From positions 17,184,017-17,248,016 of the forward strand of contig NC_088307.1 of assembly GCF_032854445.1 (NCBI RefSeq): a stretch of DNA of 64,000 nucleotides, written 5' to 3'. Positions 44,123-55,480 of this stretch are shown piece by piece. Below the pieces are notes generated by a model, which did no database searches, was not told the DNA's origin, and was given only the letters and a program-made list of their open reading frames with translations. Each line of letters begins with the position of its first letter. Position 1 is the stretch's first letter. Source of the stretch: Liolophura sinensis. Its lineage: Eukaryota; Mollusca; Polyplacophora; Chitonida; Chitonidae. Position numbers and translations under genes: made by a program.

Positions 44123-44330
44123 CTGCAACATTTTGAAGTTTATGTAACAGCTTCGAGACAACCTGTGATTGTAAATACTGATCACAATCCACTTGTGTTT
44201 CTACAGAAAGTTAAGGGAAAGAATCAGAGTTTGTTACGGTGAAGTTTCTTGATGCAGGAATGCAATCTTGAAATCAAACATGTTAAGGGAAAAGATAATG
44301 TTATTGCAGATTGCTTGTCTCGTGTATAAG
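44123..44330 (+). pseudogene. Family A RNase H C-terminal remnant
   Basis: Last ~68 codons of RNase H. A TGG-to-TGA type change and several substitutions show decay independent of the 31.7-kb copy. Confidence 0.8.
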
Positions 44331-44455
44331 TTGTGTATAAAATGTTTAATTGCATGTGGCTTTACAATGTTGTATATATTATTGTTTAACGTATATTGTT
44401 TAACAATAGTAAGTAAAAAAAAGTTAGGAAAAATTTTTTTCTTGAAGGGTGGGTG

Positions 44456-45191
44456 TGTTATGTGCACAACTGCCGTCAACTTCTAAATTTAGCTTGCCAC
44501 TGTTTACATATGCTGAGTTCAGGGCCTACTGTCTGCCTCTGCCTTAGAACGTTCCAGAATACCCTCAGTTCGGGGCCTGTTTGTTTACAAGTGTTCAAGA
44601 ATTTTCTTATTCTAGACAATTCCACCAGTCTATATAAGGCCTATGAAAGGGGGAGAAAGGAGAATTATTGAGAGTTCGGATGCTTTCGCTGTGTGTTACT
44701 TTAGTAGGCCTTTTGTGCCGAATTTTGGTGTCTTTATAGCCTCTGGCTTTGTTATATCCTATCTCCACCGAGCACTTGTTCAGTCTGAACTTATATATAT
44801 AAATTGTGCTCTTGTGTACACAGTGCTTATTAGTACAGGGACCCTGTCTGTGGAATTTTGTGTATATTTCGTCATACACTCAGTTATACTGTGGATTTTC
44901 CCTCTTATTTGTGCATTTATGCCTGCATGGTTTTCCGCATTGTGGAAATATGCGCCCGTTTGGGCTTGACACCGTTGTACATGTAAGTACTTTAGTATTT
45001 GTATAGATACTGCTATCCTTTCTTGTTAAACCTAAGTACTTTAGTAAAAATCTTGTTATCTGTTCTTGTTAAAGCTAATAAATTGTTGTAAAATAAAGTC
45101 TGCTGGTTTTGGTTACTTTTTTGTGCGGCTAAACTGTCGTGTATTTCGAACAAGCCATCTCTTTATAATACAGACAGTTTGGGTCGTAACA
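44456..45191 (+). repeat. Family A LTR 4
   Basis: 736 bp from TGTTATGTGCAC to GGGTCGTAACA. It carries an intact TATATAAGG box at 44631-44639 and AATAAA signals at 45077-45082 and 45092-45097. It is followed by catgcaataacc. Confidence 0.92.
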
Positions 45192-46015
45192 CATGCAATA
45201 ACCTATAAAGAGTATGGCTAATAGCTCCAACTTAGCGCTGTTGAAAGATCAACCACGTATTATTTTAGAAATGCAAATGATGCGACTCAGCCGGCACGAA
45301 AGAGCATTTATTGACACTAATTGTGATGTAACGTTGTTTTTTTTTAATGTCTGTTTGAAATGACACCGTACGATTCTTGCAAAAAAAAGATCTATAATTG
45401 TTACATTACTACAAGCATGTTTAAGTAGGTGAAAAAACTCGCAACTACAAAGATATTTCAGTAGGGCTATCACGGACAGAGGCTCGCTTCAGTACAGTTT
45501 TGGAGCTTTATCAGACAAACGTTTGCTATATGTAAAGAACAGATGAGTGAAACAGGGCTGATAAAAGATGTGCCATTTACGAAGATGTTATTCACACCTT
45601 CGTAAAGGTCTGTTTGAACTCTTGTGGTGAACAGTTTCGGGCACGGGAACCGATTCCCCACCTTACAATACCAGATCCATGATTATTTTTATTGCAGGTT
45701 TAGCCTTATTCAACAATATTTCGCTTTCACGACGCTCTAACAATTAAGCCACCAAAATTGTCGATACAGTCGGTGACCATTTTCTGACCTTACCAACACG
45801 GATTGCAAACATTCGTACTCTATACTTTACTCAGGTCATAAGATACAGACTACACTAGGTGAGACAACTCAGCATAGAAATTGTTCATACCGGCTTGGCA
45901 TTGAAAGCGCCAGTTTTTCTCAGTCTAAAGTCTGAAAATTGCTTTCGTACTGTGATGAACTAATTATACGATATGTTATATAAAATTATCGACCTCAGCT
46001 TTCATCAACCCACAC
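45192..46015. other. No recognised gene
   Basis: Only a possible SINE-1 scrap near 45690-45740 (ttattcaacaatatttcgct). No coding region. Confidence 0.4.
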
Positions 46016-46170
46016 TCTCCCGGCCGTAAGTGAGAAGGTCAACTTGCGGATGGTCGCTGGTTTCCCACGGGCTCTACCTGGTTTCCTCGCACCATAATGC
46101 TGGCCGCCGTCGTATAAGTGATATATTCTTGAGTACGACGTAAAACACGAAATAAATAAATAAATATTTT
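46015..46170 (+). repeat. SINE-1, 3' two thirds
   Basis: ctctcccggccgtaagtgag, cgggctctacctggtttcct, accataatgctggccgccgt, ttcttgagtacgacgtaaaa and an AAATAAAT tail. Confidence 0.82.
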
Positions 46171-46261
46171 GTTTAAATAACGTGTTAACTCAACAATTAG
46201 GATAAGTATTCATTATCAACTGCATCAACTCAGTACCGAGTGTGTCCATCATTAACAACAC

Positions 46262-46512
46262 GAATGGCGCGAACGTAATGACCCAGGAGTCTCTCACCAA
46301 TGCGGTCGCTGTGAGTTCAAGTCCAGCTCATGCTGGCTTCCTCTCCGGCCGTAAGTGGGAAGGTCTTTCAGCAACCTGCGGATGGTCGTGGGTTTTCCCC
46401 CGGGCTCTGCCTGGTTTCCACCCACCATAATGCTGGCCGCCGTCGTATAAGTGAAATATTCTTTAGTACGGTGTAAAACACCAATCAAATAAATCAAATA
46501 AATCAAATAAGA
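46262..46512 (+). repeat. SINE-1, near full length
   Basis: Starts within the tRNA-like head (cgtaatgacccaggagtctc, tgcggtcgctgtgagttcaa). It runs through the core to an AATCAAATAAATC-type tail. It lacks only the first part of the head. Confidence 0.85.
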
Positions 46513-46679
46513 ATGTCGCGAACTGTGATTACCGACCATTCTGTTTCCACGCTGTGGATTATTGCCTTAAAATATGAAAATCTGGTGGAAATTGAAGCCG
46601 CAACTGAAAACAATATAAAATTGCTTCGCAGGGTTGGTACAGTCTCGAAGTATAGTAACAACTTATCTACATATGGCAT

Positions 46680-46875
46680 GCATAGAAAGAGCATCCTGTG
46701 AGAAACGTGACAGAAATGCGAGAGGCCTCTTTGCAGGTAGCTGTAACGCGCTCCAGTTTAAATAAATCGAAGGCGACTGAATGGTCAACACTGTATAAAT
46801 CCCGATCAACAGAATGAACACTATCGCGGTGAAATTTGTCTGACGTATAACTGTGAATTGAAATGCCCCGGAGGC
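46680..46875 (+). repeat. Family E fragment
   Basis: acagaaatgcgagaggcct, gcgctccagtttaaataaat and tcgaaggcgactgaatg correspond to blocks at 29380-29560 and 56240-56320. Confidence 0.5.
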
Positions 46876-47795
46876 CGATTCCACAAAGCCATTTCTGACT
46901 TAAGTCAAAATTTAGAATACGATCTCAAAGCTTAGTTTGGGGGTTTAGAAATTAAAATTTTGTACAACTCATCAATGTTATGTTAGGACAAATGTGTTCA
47001 AATTTCAACTTCCAGTATCAAAGAGTAAGCATCGTAGAGAGTGTTTGAAGGACATGTTATGTTAAGGCGGGGAATCGACCGCAGTGCGAGAAGCTGTGCA
47101 CCTCAAGTAGCGAAAATAGCAATAGCTATTAGTGACAGCTGCTGACACATCTGTACAATCGGCTTAAATAAACTTCAGCGTGCAAATTAACGGGAAAACG
47201 CATGCTGAGTTTCATAAAAATAAGTTTTGTACTTCAGGAAGAGTTGCATGGACAGAATCTGAGTACATGGAAAAGAACTGTTAGGCAAAGTTCTAATTAG
47301 GCGTAATTATAAAAATAATTACCCGATTGCCATTAACCTTAAGCAGACATAAAGTTAGACGATTGGCCAGATGTAGGATAAATTTCACAGAAATCGACGC
47401 AGTTCTTTTGGGGGGAGAAGCATAGATAAAATCGTGTTTACACACAGATAGAGAGACAAACAGAGTCAGATGGACAGACAGACAGGGCTATTCCAGTATA
47501 GCCTACACCCCTCCCCGATCCAACTTCTTTGATGTGTGTATTAATGTATAGGCTGTGTTATTAGTTTTTGTACAACTTGTTGGGCTGGGCTGACGTCGGC
47601 CTGAGGTGGTTCATGAAACAATCTATATGAAACCAGTACACAACGTTTTGACATTTCATCCGGATTCTAAATAAATTTAATTTTATTTCTTTTTTCTTTC
47701 TTTTTTGTTCATTTATTTTTAATCCAATAGAAGTCTCGTTGACCAGCTCACAATATGAAAATCTACAACATAAAATTCAGAACCAAAGCAGCAAG
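46876..47795. other. No recognised gene
   Basis: No supported feature apart from short simple-sequence stretches (gacagacagac near 47470, pyrimidine-rich ttttctttctttttt near 47690). Confidence 0.4.
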
Positions 47796-47799
47796 TTTT

Positions 47800-47925
47800 T
47801 TCGAGCCCGGTTTCCTCCCACCACAATACTGGTTGCCGTCGTATTTAGCTAAATAGTCTTCAGTGCGGTGTAAAGGCCAATAAAAGAAAATAAATAAATA
47901 AATAAATAAATAAATAAACAAACAA
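47800..47925 (+). repeat. SINE-1 3' end
   Basis: gagcccggtttcctcccacc, then ttcagtgcggtgtaaag and about eight aata units. Confidence 0.75.
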
Positions 47926-47929
47926 GAAC

Positions 47930-48165
47930 AAGGACGACAGGGTAAAAGTTGTCAAATATTCACACGTAACCGGTGAATTACTGTATCTTGTCAATTCCTC
48001 TCAGTTATGGAGTTATTCCGGCTTCAAGCATGTAAAGGCTTACATAGTAGCAACTATGGCCTAAGCAAACTTAACCAAATAAAAGCAGTGAGGTTTACTG
48101 CAATGTATTAGACGTCACTAGTCTAGAAGTACTCAGAATACTGTGTCATCACAGTAACACAATGG
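47930..48165 (+). repeat. Family D copy
   Basis: cacgtaaccggtgaattact, cttgtcaattcctctcagtt and gcaatgtattagacgtcact match the middle and right blocks of the copy at 17580-18058. The distance between them is shorter. Confidence 0.6.
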
Positions 48166-48371
48166 GTGTCTTTCAAAAAGAAGTCCGACCAGTGAGTGAT
48201 CAAATAAAGGGATTATTTTTAAGTATTCTTAAGTTCACATCTGGCTTATACTACCCATGCCCACATTGCAAGAACCTTCGGCTGCTCTCGTATAACTGTG
48301 TCAAACTCGATGCAACGTCACAGACAGACAGGGCAGACATCAGACAGGCCAAGAACAGGCAGGCCTAGGGT

Positions 48372-48640
48372 AACTATGCTTAGAGAAGACCGGTACCTAC
48401 GCACTTTTCACCTGAGGAACCGCTTCCTGACTGTGACGTCAATGCCTTAGGTCACCGGGTCAGTCGGCAGATCGTGTCCAGGAGACTCATGGCTCACGGA
48501 ATTAGGGCCTATCGACCATTCAGAGGGCAGTTGTTGACAGTCGAACATCGTCGGCAGAGGTTGCGATGGGCTCAAGTTTAACGTCGAACGGCTGCATATG
48601 CGTCCAGCAGGTGGTACCGTCCGGTGGCGGCAGCGTGATG
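48372..48640 (+). pseudogene. Tc1/mariner transposase fragment
   Basis: Two frames encode LREDRYLRTFHLRNRFLTV and then VSRQIVSRRLMAHGIRAYRP with LLTVEHRRQRLRWAQ. These match the second helix-turn-helix and the linker to the DDE domain of Tc1-like transposases (DRY..LRNR.....TVRRRL.....RRP..LT..HR..RL.WA). A frameshift separates them near 48450. No DDE catalytic part remains; the 17-bp satellite starts immediately after. Confidence 0.7.
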
Positions 48641-48649
48641 GTGTGATGG

Positions 48650-51555
48650 ACCCTACCCTACACTATACCCTACCCAACACTATAGCCTGCCCTACACTTA
48701 TACCCTACCCTACACCATAGCCTGCACTAAACCGTAGCCTGCCCTACATTGTACCCTAAGCTACACTATACCCTGCCCTACACTGTACCCTGACCTACAC
48801 TGTACCCGGTCATACACTATATCCTGCCCTACACTATACCCTGTCCTACACTGCACCCTGTCCTACACTGTTCCCTCCCCTACACTGTACCCTGCCCTAC
48901 ACTGTACCCTGCCTTACACTGTACCCTGCCCTACACTGTACCCTGCCCTACATTATACCCTGACCTACATTGTACCCTGCCCTACACTATACCTTGACCT
49001 GCACTGTACCCTGACCTGCACTATAGCTTGCCCTACACTATATCCTGTCCTACACTTACCCTGACCTACACTATAGCTTGCCGTACACTATATCCTGACC
49101 TACACTATAGCTTACGATACACTATACCCTATACCACACTATAGCTTGTCCTTAACTATTCCCTGTCCTATTTTATAGCCTGCCCTACACTATACCCTGA
49201 CCTACACTTTACCGCACCATACACTATAGCCTGCTCTACGCTACATGTGCACTATGCCCTACACTACACTATAGCCTGTCCTACGCTACACGTGCACTAC
49301 ACTATACCCTACCCTACTCTATAGCCTGCACTAAACTATAGCCCCCCCCCCCCCCCTCACACCTACACTGTACCCTGACCTACACAGAAATTGAAGTGAT
49401 GGTGGAAGCCTTGTTCTTGTACCCTGACCTACACTGTACCCTGTCATACACTATACCCTGCCCTACACTATACCCTGCTCTCCCCTGTACCCTGACCTAC
49501 ATTATACCCTGGCCTACACTGTACCCTATCATACACTGTACCCTGACCTACACTATCCCCCGCCCTACACTATACCCTGACCTACACTGTACTTTAACCT
49601 ACACTGTACTCTGTCATACACTGTACCCTACCCTAGACTGCACCCTGCCCTACACTGTACCCTGACCTACACTGTACTCTGACCTACACTGTACCTTGTC
49701 CTACACTATAACCTGACCTACACTGTACCCTGTCATACACTGTACCCTGCCCTACACTATCCCCCGCCCTACACTATACCCTGACCTACACTGTACTTTA
49801 ACCTACACTGTACTCTGTCATACATTGTACCCTACCCTACACTGCACCCTGCCCTACACTGTACCCTGCCCCACACTGTATCCTGACCTACACTGTACTC
49901 TGACCTACACTGTACCTTGTCCTACACTATAACCTGACCTACACTTTACCTTGACCTGCACTATAGCTTGCCGTACACTGTACCATGTCCAACACGATAC
50001 CCTGGCCTACACTATAGCTTGCCGTACACTATATCGTGACCTACACTACAGCTTGCGGTACACTATACCCTGTTCTACGCTATAGCTTGCCCTACACTAT
50101 ACCCTGTCCTATTTTATAGCCTGCCATACACTATATCCTGACCTACACTTTAGCGCGCCCGACACTATAGCCTGCCCTACGTTACACGTGCACTACACTA
50201 TACCCTAACCTACACTATAGCCTGCACTAAACTATAGCCTGCCCTACACTATACCCTACCCTACACTGTACCCCGCCCTACACTGTACCCTGCTCTGCAC
50301 TATACCGTGGCCTCCACTGTACCCTGACCTACTCAATAGCCTGCCGTACGCTACACGTGCACTACAGTATAAGTGCACTACATTATAGCCTGTCCTACAC
50401 TATACCATGCCCTTCACCATACCTGCCCTACACTGTGCCCTGCCCTACACTATACCCTGACCTACACTATACCCTGCCCCCTGTCCTATACTGTACTCTA
50501 ACCTACAATGTACCTTGACCTACACTATACCCTGACCTACACTCTACCATGACCTATACTATACCCTGACCTACACTATGCCCTTACCTACACTGTACCC
50601 TGTCCTTCATTGTACCCTGCCCTGCCCTGCACTGTAACCTTTCCCTACACTGTACCCTGCTTTACACTGTACTCTGCCCTACAGTGTCCCCTGTCCTACA
50701 CTGTACCCTGCCCCACACTATACCCCGCTCTACACTGTACCCTGACCTACACTGTACCCTGTCATACACTATACCCTGTCCTACATTGTACCCTACCCTG
50801 CCCTATACTGTAACCTTTCCCTACACTGTACCCTGCTTTACACTGTACCCTGACCTACACTGTACCTTGTCCTACACTGTACCCTGCCCTACACTGTACC
50901 CTGACCTACACTGTACCCTGTCATACACTATACCCTACCCCGCACTGTACCCTGACCTGCACTATAGCTTGCCGTACACTATACCCTGTACTACACTATA
51001 GCTACACTATTCCCTCTCCTAATTTATAGCTTGCCCTACACTATACCCTGAGCTACACTCTAGTGCGCCCGACACTATAGCCTGTCCTACGCTACACGTG
51101 CACTACACTATACCCTATCCTACTCTATATCCTGCACTAAACTATAGCCTCCCCTCTACTGTACTCTGTCATACACTATACCCTGCCCTACACTGTACCC
51201 TGCTCTCCACTGTACCCTGACCTACACTGCACCCTGCCTTACACTGTACCCTGCCCTGCACTGTACCCTGACCTACACTGTACCCTGTCATACACTATAC
51301 CCTGCCTCATACACTATACCCTGACCTACACTATACCCTGTCATACACTGTACCCTGCCACTGTACCCTGCCCTGCACTGTACCCTGCCTTACACTGTAC
51401 CCTGCCTTACACTGTAACCTTTCCCTACACTGTACCCTGCCATACACTATACCCTGTCCTACACTATACCCTGTCCTACACTATACCCTACCCTACACTA
51501 TACACTGCCCTACACTGTACTCAGACCTACACTATACCCTGCCTACACTGCAGAA
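48650..51555 (+). repeat. 17-bp satellite, roughly 170 units
   Basis: Units of the type taccctgccctacactg or taccctgacctacactg, with frequent variants (tatagcttgccctacacta, ctacgctacacgtgcacta). Higher-order similarity is obvious: stretches around 49420-49740 and 49740-49960 resemble each other. A C-run at about 49343-49357 interrupts it. Open frames inside (for example 49396-49665, 50684-51001) are by-products of the period and are not coding. Confidence 0.95.
49384..49420 (+). repeat. Copy of the array's right flank embedded in the array
   Basis: agaaattgaagtgatggtgg followed by aagccttgttcttg appears here inside the satellite and again at its right border (51551-51585), where unique sequence continues. 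The embedded copy returns directly to satellite units. Confidence 0.88.
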
Positions 51556-51725
51556 ATTGAAGTGATGGTGGAAGCCTTGTTCTTGTTCAATTTCGCCATT
51601 TATCTATCAAGAAACATTACATGTATGGACTAAATACATTATACATATCAAGACGTCCAACCGTCGTATGCACGACGTAATCGCCGTACAAGTCAACAGA
51701 TTTTATATTTCATATACAGGTTGAT
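51556..51725. other. Right flank of the 17-bp satellite
   Basis: Short unique sequence before the next SINE. No feature. Confidence 0.4.
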
Positions 51726-51727
51726 AA

Positions 51728-51990
51728 TGAGGTGGAGGCCTCCGTAGCCGAGGTGGCTAACGTGCCAGCGCGGAGCAATGACCTCGGTCGCTGTGAGTGC
51801 ATCCAGCTCATTCTGGCTTCCTCTCCGGTCGTATGTGGGAATGTCTGTCAGCAACCTCTGCGGATGGTTATAGATTTTCCCCGGGCTCTGCCCTGTTCCG
51901 TCCCACCATAATGTTGACCACCGTCCTATAAGTGAAATGTTCTTGTGTACTGCGTAATCAACAATCAAATAAATATAAATAAATCATAAT
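51728..51990 (+). repeat. SINE-1, full length
   Basis: Complete copy. The tRNA-like head has an A-box-like TAGCCGAGGTGG near 51745 and a B-box-like GGTCGCTGTGAGTGCATCC near 51785. The core and tail ggaatgtctgtcagcaacct ... gttcttgtgtactgcgtaat follow, ending in AAATAAATAT. Confidence 0.88.
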
Positions 51991-52165
51991 AAAGTGACCT
52001 AGGTTTCTTTTTCAAATGGACTATTTCGATCAAATTTCTGTTTACCAAAAATCGAATTCCTGTGTGAAGCTGTATGGATTTTATTCGTGTTTACGTTATT
52101 AAAACTGCCTATTTTCTCTCCCTTGCCATGGAAAACAGTAATTTGATGGACCTGCATAAAGAATG
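51991..52165. other. No recognised gene
   Basis: Short AT-rich gap. Confidence 0.35.
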
Positions 52166-52167
52166 TA

Positions 52168-52476
52168 TACGGGCCCCGATAGCTTAGCTGGTACAGCCAG
52201 GGTCAATTCTTGGTCGGGTCACACCTAAGACCTTAAAAGAGGAAGTAGTAGCTTCCTCGCTTGCGTTCAGCATTACGGGGATAGTACAAGGACTGGTTGA
52301 CCCATGTCAGTATAATGGCTTGAGTGGGGCAGCTTACTTGCCTTCGGTAGGTCGTCTCAGTGAAGCAGCACTAGAGGGGGCACATTACATGTACTCTAAG
52401 GACACCTCAGTTGTCATATGACTCAAAAATTGGTAAATACGACGATAAACCCTAAGCACTCATTCACTCATACCGA
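52168..52476 (+). repeat. SINE-2, full length
   Basis: Best copy of the family. The tRNA-like head has A-box-like TAGCTTAGCTGG and B-box-like GGTCGGGTC elements. The body contains aagaggaagtagtagcttcc, gttgacccatgtcagtataa and gtcgtctcagtgaagcagca. The tail is aaaccctaagcactcattca. Confidence 0.82.
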
Positions 52477-52820
52477 TTATAAAATGTGATCACGCCCTGC
52501 ATACGGACAGACGGTCGGACGGATGGACGTTATAGCGACCTTATGTATAATGTATTTAGGCCCTGTATACTTACATATAACGTTTCTTGACAGAAGGATG
52601 GAAATATTGAATAAAAGCATAGGCTGCCAACATCACGAGAATTCCCCCACGGTATAAATACTTTCCTACTTTCAACAGTGTTTTGTTCGAAGTAAACTTG
52701 TCCAAAAGATTAAAATATAGTATGATCATATTACACTTATGTGCAAGGCTGGTACATGTTGGTAAATTCGTCATTGGTTTGTCTACGTTATTCAGCAGAC
52801 AGCCTCCTGGACCGAATGCT
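52477..52820. other. No recognised gene
   Basis: No supported feature. Confidence 0.4.
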
Positions 52821-52824
52821 TTAG

Positions 52825-52897
52825 CACCATTGCTGTCGACGTAAGCTCAAGTCCAGCTGTGGATGGTCGTGGGTTTCCCCGGGCTCTTCCTGGCTAA
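52825..52897 (+). repeat. SINE-1 with internal deletion
   Basis: gtaagctcaagtccagct joins directly to gtggatggtcgtgggtttcc, so the gaggaagcc-type middle block is missing. It then ends in family D sequence. Confidence 0.7.
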
Positions 52898-53545
52898 GCA
52901 CATTTGTCAGAATGAAAGACCAGATTCAAGCAGAAATAAATTTATTACATACGTGCCAAATCCTCATTTAGAACATTATTATGCAACGACGAGAAATACT
53001 AAGAATTGGTCTAAAATGTCTACAAATATTGTTTTCAAATCTAATAACCTATTGAGAGAAAAATGGAAAAAATATTTAATATCACACTTACATGTACATA
53101 TACATTTTGACACTCTGATTGTTATAAAGAAATGAAATTTGCATAATGCTACTAAAAGCTACAGAATAGAGAGTAAAGCCACACTCCAAACATTAATCTG
53201 TTAATTTTAACAGAAAATCTGTTGTCTGAGTGATTCTAGAATGCATTTTGCTATTGCAACAGATTATTCTATTAAATATAATCAACATGTTCTATTAATT
53301 CAGCATAAGGATTTTATTAGTGTCACAGGATATGATGTTGAATATCCTATTATTGTGAAGTATCAAGTATTATGTTATAGTAGCATAATGCATTCTAGCA
53401 TCACTCCAGGTACAAGATACTTTCTCTTAAAATCAAGATTAGTTTTTTTAGTGCAGGGCAGTTAGAACATTGTGGTTGTGCTAACCGGTGAAATACGGTC
53501 AATTTACCTCAGGTAGGGTGTTTTCCAAACTATAAATGTTAATGT
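52898..53545 (+). repeat. Family D copy split by a MITE-like insert
   Basis: The left block at 52898-53185 (cgtgccaaatcctcatttag, aaaatgtctacaaatattgt, gaatagagagtaaagcc) and the right block at 53445-53545 (ctaaccggtgaaatacggtc, aatttacctca) are in the same order as at 17310-17680. They are separated here by the element at 53186-53420. Confidence 0.6.
53186..53420. mobile_element. MITE-like element with inverted ends
   Basis: The left end has tctgttaa-tt-ttaacaga, itself a perfect palindrome (53197-53214), then ctgagtgattctagaatgca. The right end atgcattctagcatcactcc is its near-perfect reverse complement. No open reading frame of note. A second copy is at 55905-56085. Confidence 0.6.
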
Positions 53546-54585
53546 TTAAAATTTAATTTCCCGACATTGACGCTTGTAAGGCGCAATCCGATTGGTCAGA
53601 TTTTTGCGTTTATTCTCTAATAGACCCCCCAAAATGAAGCCACGTCCACGTAGGACTATTTTTTCAAGGAATAGAATTGAAAGATAATGAAGGCAAGTCT
53701 TGTAAAATGGCATTCAGAACACTATAAATATATCTGCTTTCCTCTGTACTATATTCACATTTATAAACAGGAGCATCAGTACAAATTCTGTGGATAGTCT
53801 ACGATGAATTAAGGCTGTTTAAACAGTATTGCCTACCTCAGTATATGAGCTTAATCACAAACACGCACAGACGTGCTGGGTCAGCGAGTGCATATGCGCA
53901 GCCGAGTGCAAGTGTTCGCTAAAACCAAGCCAGTTTGATCAAAATGACTTTCCAACCGGTGTTTAAAATGCACACTGTTGTTCTTGGATAACCATTATGT
54001 TTGAAATACTGAGATATCATCCATATGTTTGCCTCTGGTATGGCGAAGTCACCTGTCGCATATTTTCGGTCTGCGACAGCAACATCACTCGTCCGTTATG
54101 AACAGAGCAATCGCCTTGTCGCCTTGAGTATGTGTTTCATGAAATACATTCAACTCCTTCTGCATCTGCCATGCCTAAAGTTCTTTATCTTGGAATTCAC
54201 CTTCTAAATGTCATTACAGAAATGTTTTCACAATTCCTTTTGAGATGATCCGCAGATGTAAACTTTACCTCGTCAATTGGCTTTCTGTGCACGTGACGTT
54301 GCTTAGTAACGGTAGAACTTTGATCGCCAGTTTCACTTGTCCAGAAAATCTCATTCATAAAATGTGTACTCTGGAGCCTACGGCGTTCCCTTCTTCAAAA
54401 TAATCGAATAACATTTCTCACAGCTTGGAATGAAAATAAAATATTAGGTAACATCCTTTTATTCCTTAAATTAAATTATAAGGATTGACTGTAATATTTT
54501 TTTTTAAGTTTATTGGGGTATAAACGAAAAAAACGCTGTGCAAACTTTTGCCAAAACCATAAACTTGTGTTTCAGTCAATCCTTG
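53546..54585. other. No recognised gene
   Basis: Only short frames; none has a family pattern. Confidence 0.4.
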
Positions 54586-54587
54586 GC

Positions 54588-54690
54588 AAATGGTAACACG
54601 TAACCGGTGAAATATGGCCTCTTGTCAGATTATCTCAGTCAGGATTTTATTCCAACTGTTTACGTAAATCAGGACGCTCACCAGGCTACC
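54588..54690 (+). repeat. Family D fragment
   Basis: taacacgtaaccggtgaaat, atggcctcttgtcagattat, ctcagtcaggattttattcc and aactgtttacgtaaa: the right arm of family D. Confidence 0.65.
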
Positions 54691-54824
54691 TCAGTTAACA
54701 TTTAGCACCAAACTGCTGACATTCTTCTCACGTAATAACTTGCCGATACCATGAACTGTGTCCGGTTTGTATTCGAGTAAATACAAGGGTCGCAGGTGTC
54801 GAGTTTGCCCCATGTTTGAAGTAT

Positions 54825-55092
54825 TGATTGATTGCTTATTTGATTGGTGTTTCACGCCGTACTCAAGAATATTTCACTTATACGACGGCGGCCAGCATTA
54901 TGGTGGGTGGAAACCGGGCACAGCCCGGGGGAAACCCACGACCATCCGCAGGTTGCTGGCAAAATTTCCCACATACGGCCGGAGAGGAAGCCAGCATGAG
55001 CTGGACTTGAACTCACAGCGACCGCATTGGTGAGAGACTATTGGGTCATTACGCTATGCTAGCGCGCTAACCAACTGAGCCACGGAGACCCC
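54825..55092 (-). repeat. SINE-1, full length (best head)
   Basis: Complete in minus orientation. At 55035-55092 the reverse strand reads a tRNA-like head with GTGGCTCAGTTGGTTAGCGC, a good A-box, and then ctctcaccaatgcggtcgct. It is the most tRNA-like copy in the window but is continuous with the SINE body, so it is not a tRNA gene. Confidence 0.92.
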
Positions 55093-55365
55093 TTGAAGTA
55101 TTGAAGCCCTTGCTATAACTTACGTATCCTCCAACATGATGGCTTGCATGCTTACACCTAATCAGGTTTATTACTTGTCTAGTCGGTAAGGAAGTTACTA
55201 GCCTATACTTATATATTTAAGTAATTCTACACTGGTGACGTGTAATAATTTGCAATTAACATCACTGCATATTTTTTTGACCTAATTCTGTTTAAGCCAT
55301 GGTGCAAGGGGGCATGTAAATTGCTACTATTTATGTTTATATGAATAGTTTGAGTAAAATCCTGA
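55093..55365. other. No recognised gene
   Basis: Short AT-rich gap. Confidence 0.35.
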
Positions 55366-55367
55366 CG

Positions 55368-55480
55368 CAGGTAAATTGACAAGAGGCGGTACTTTCCCGG
55401 TTACGTGTGACCATTTGCCAGCTCTCACACTGACGTCGCCGCTCGGGTCTTAATCTCTATGCTGTACGTCTTAATTATAT
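55368..55480 (-). repeat. Family D fragment
   Basis: Opposite orientation to the 54.6-kb copy: gtaaattgacaagaggcggt, cccggttacgtgtgaccatt, tgccagctctcacactgacg and atgctgtacgtctt. It contains a single tandem-unit equivalent. Confidence 0.65.

Larger units (their letters stand above)
44123..45191 (+). mobile_element. Family A 3' fragment (RNase H end plus LTR)
   Basis: Begins abruptly in RNase H (ctgcaacattttgaagttta matches 31840-31860 on the other strand). It reads through NTDHNPLVFLQKV to DCLSRV with one TGA where a Trp is expected (about 44240), stops at 44330, and passes via the purine tract to a complete LTR. It confirms that RNase H is the last pol domain of the family. Confidence 0.88.

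Noticed and set aside
36380-45195. Target-site duplication acatg flanking the whole mosaic
   Set aside because: acatg follows the LTR end at 36379 and catg follows the one at 45191, but they flank LTRs of different copies in opposite orientation. Chance or family preference is as likely as a true duplication.
49396-51001. Plus-strand frames of repeated CTLTYTVPC-type peptides
   Set aside because: Products of the 17-bp satellite read through three frames. They have no start context or non-repeat sequence.
55030-55092. tRNA gene on the minus strand
   Set aside because: Good A-box-like sequence but no complete cloverleaf. It is continuous with the SINE-1 body and repeated at 51.73, 57.97 and 59.79 kb.
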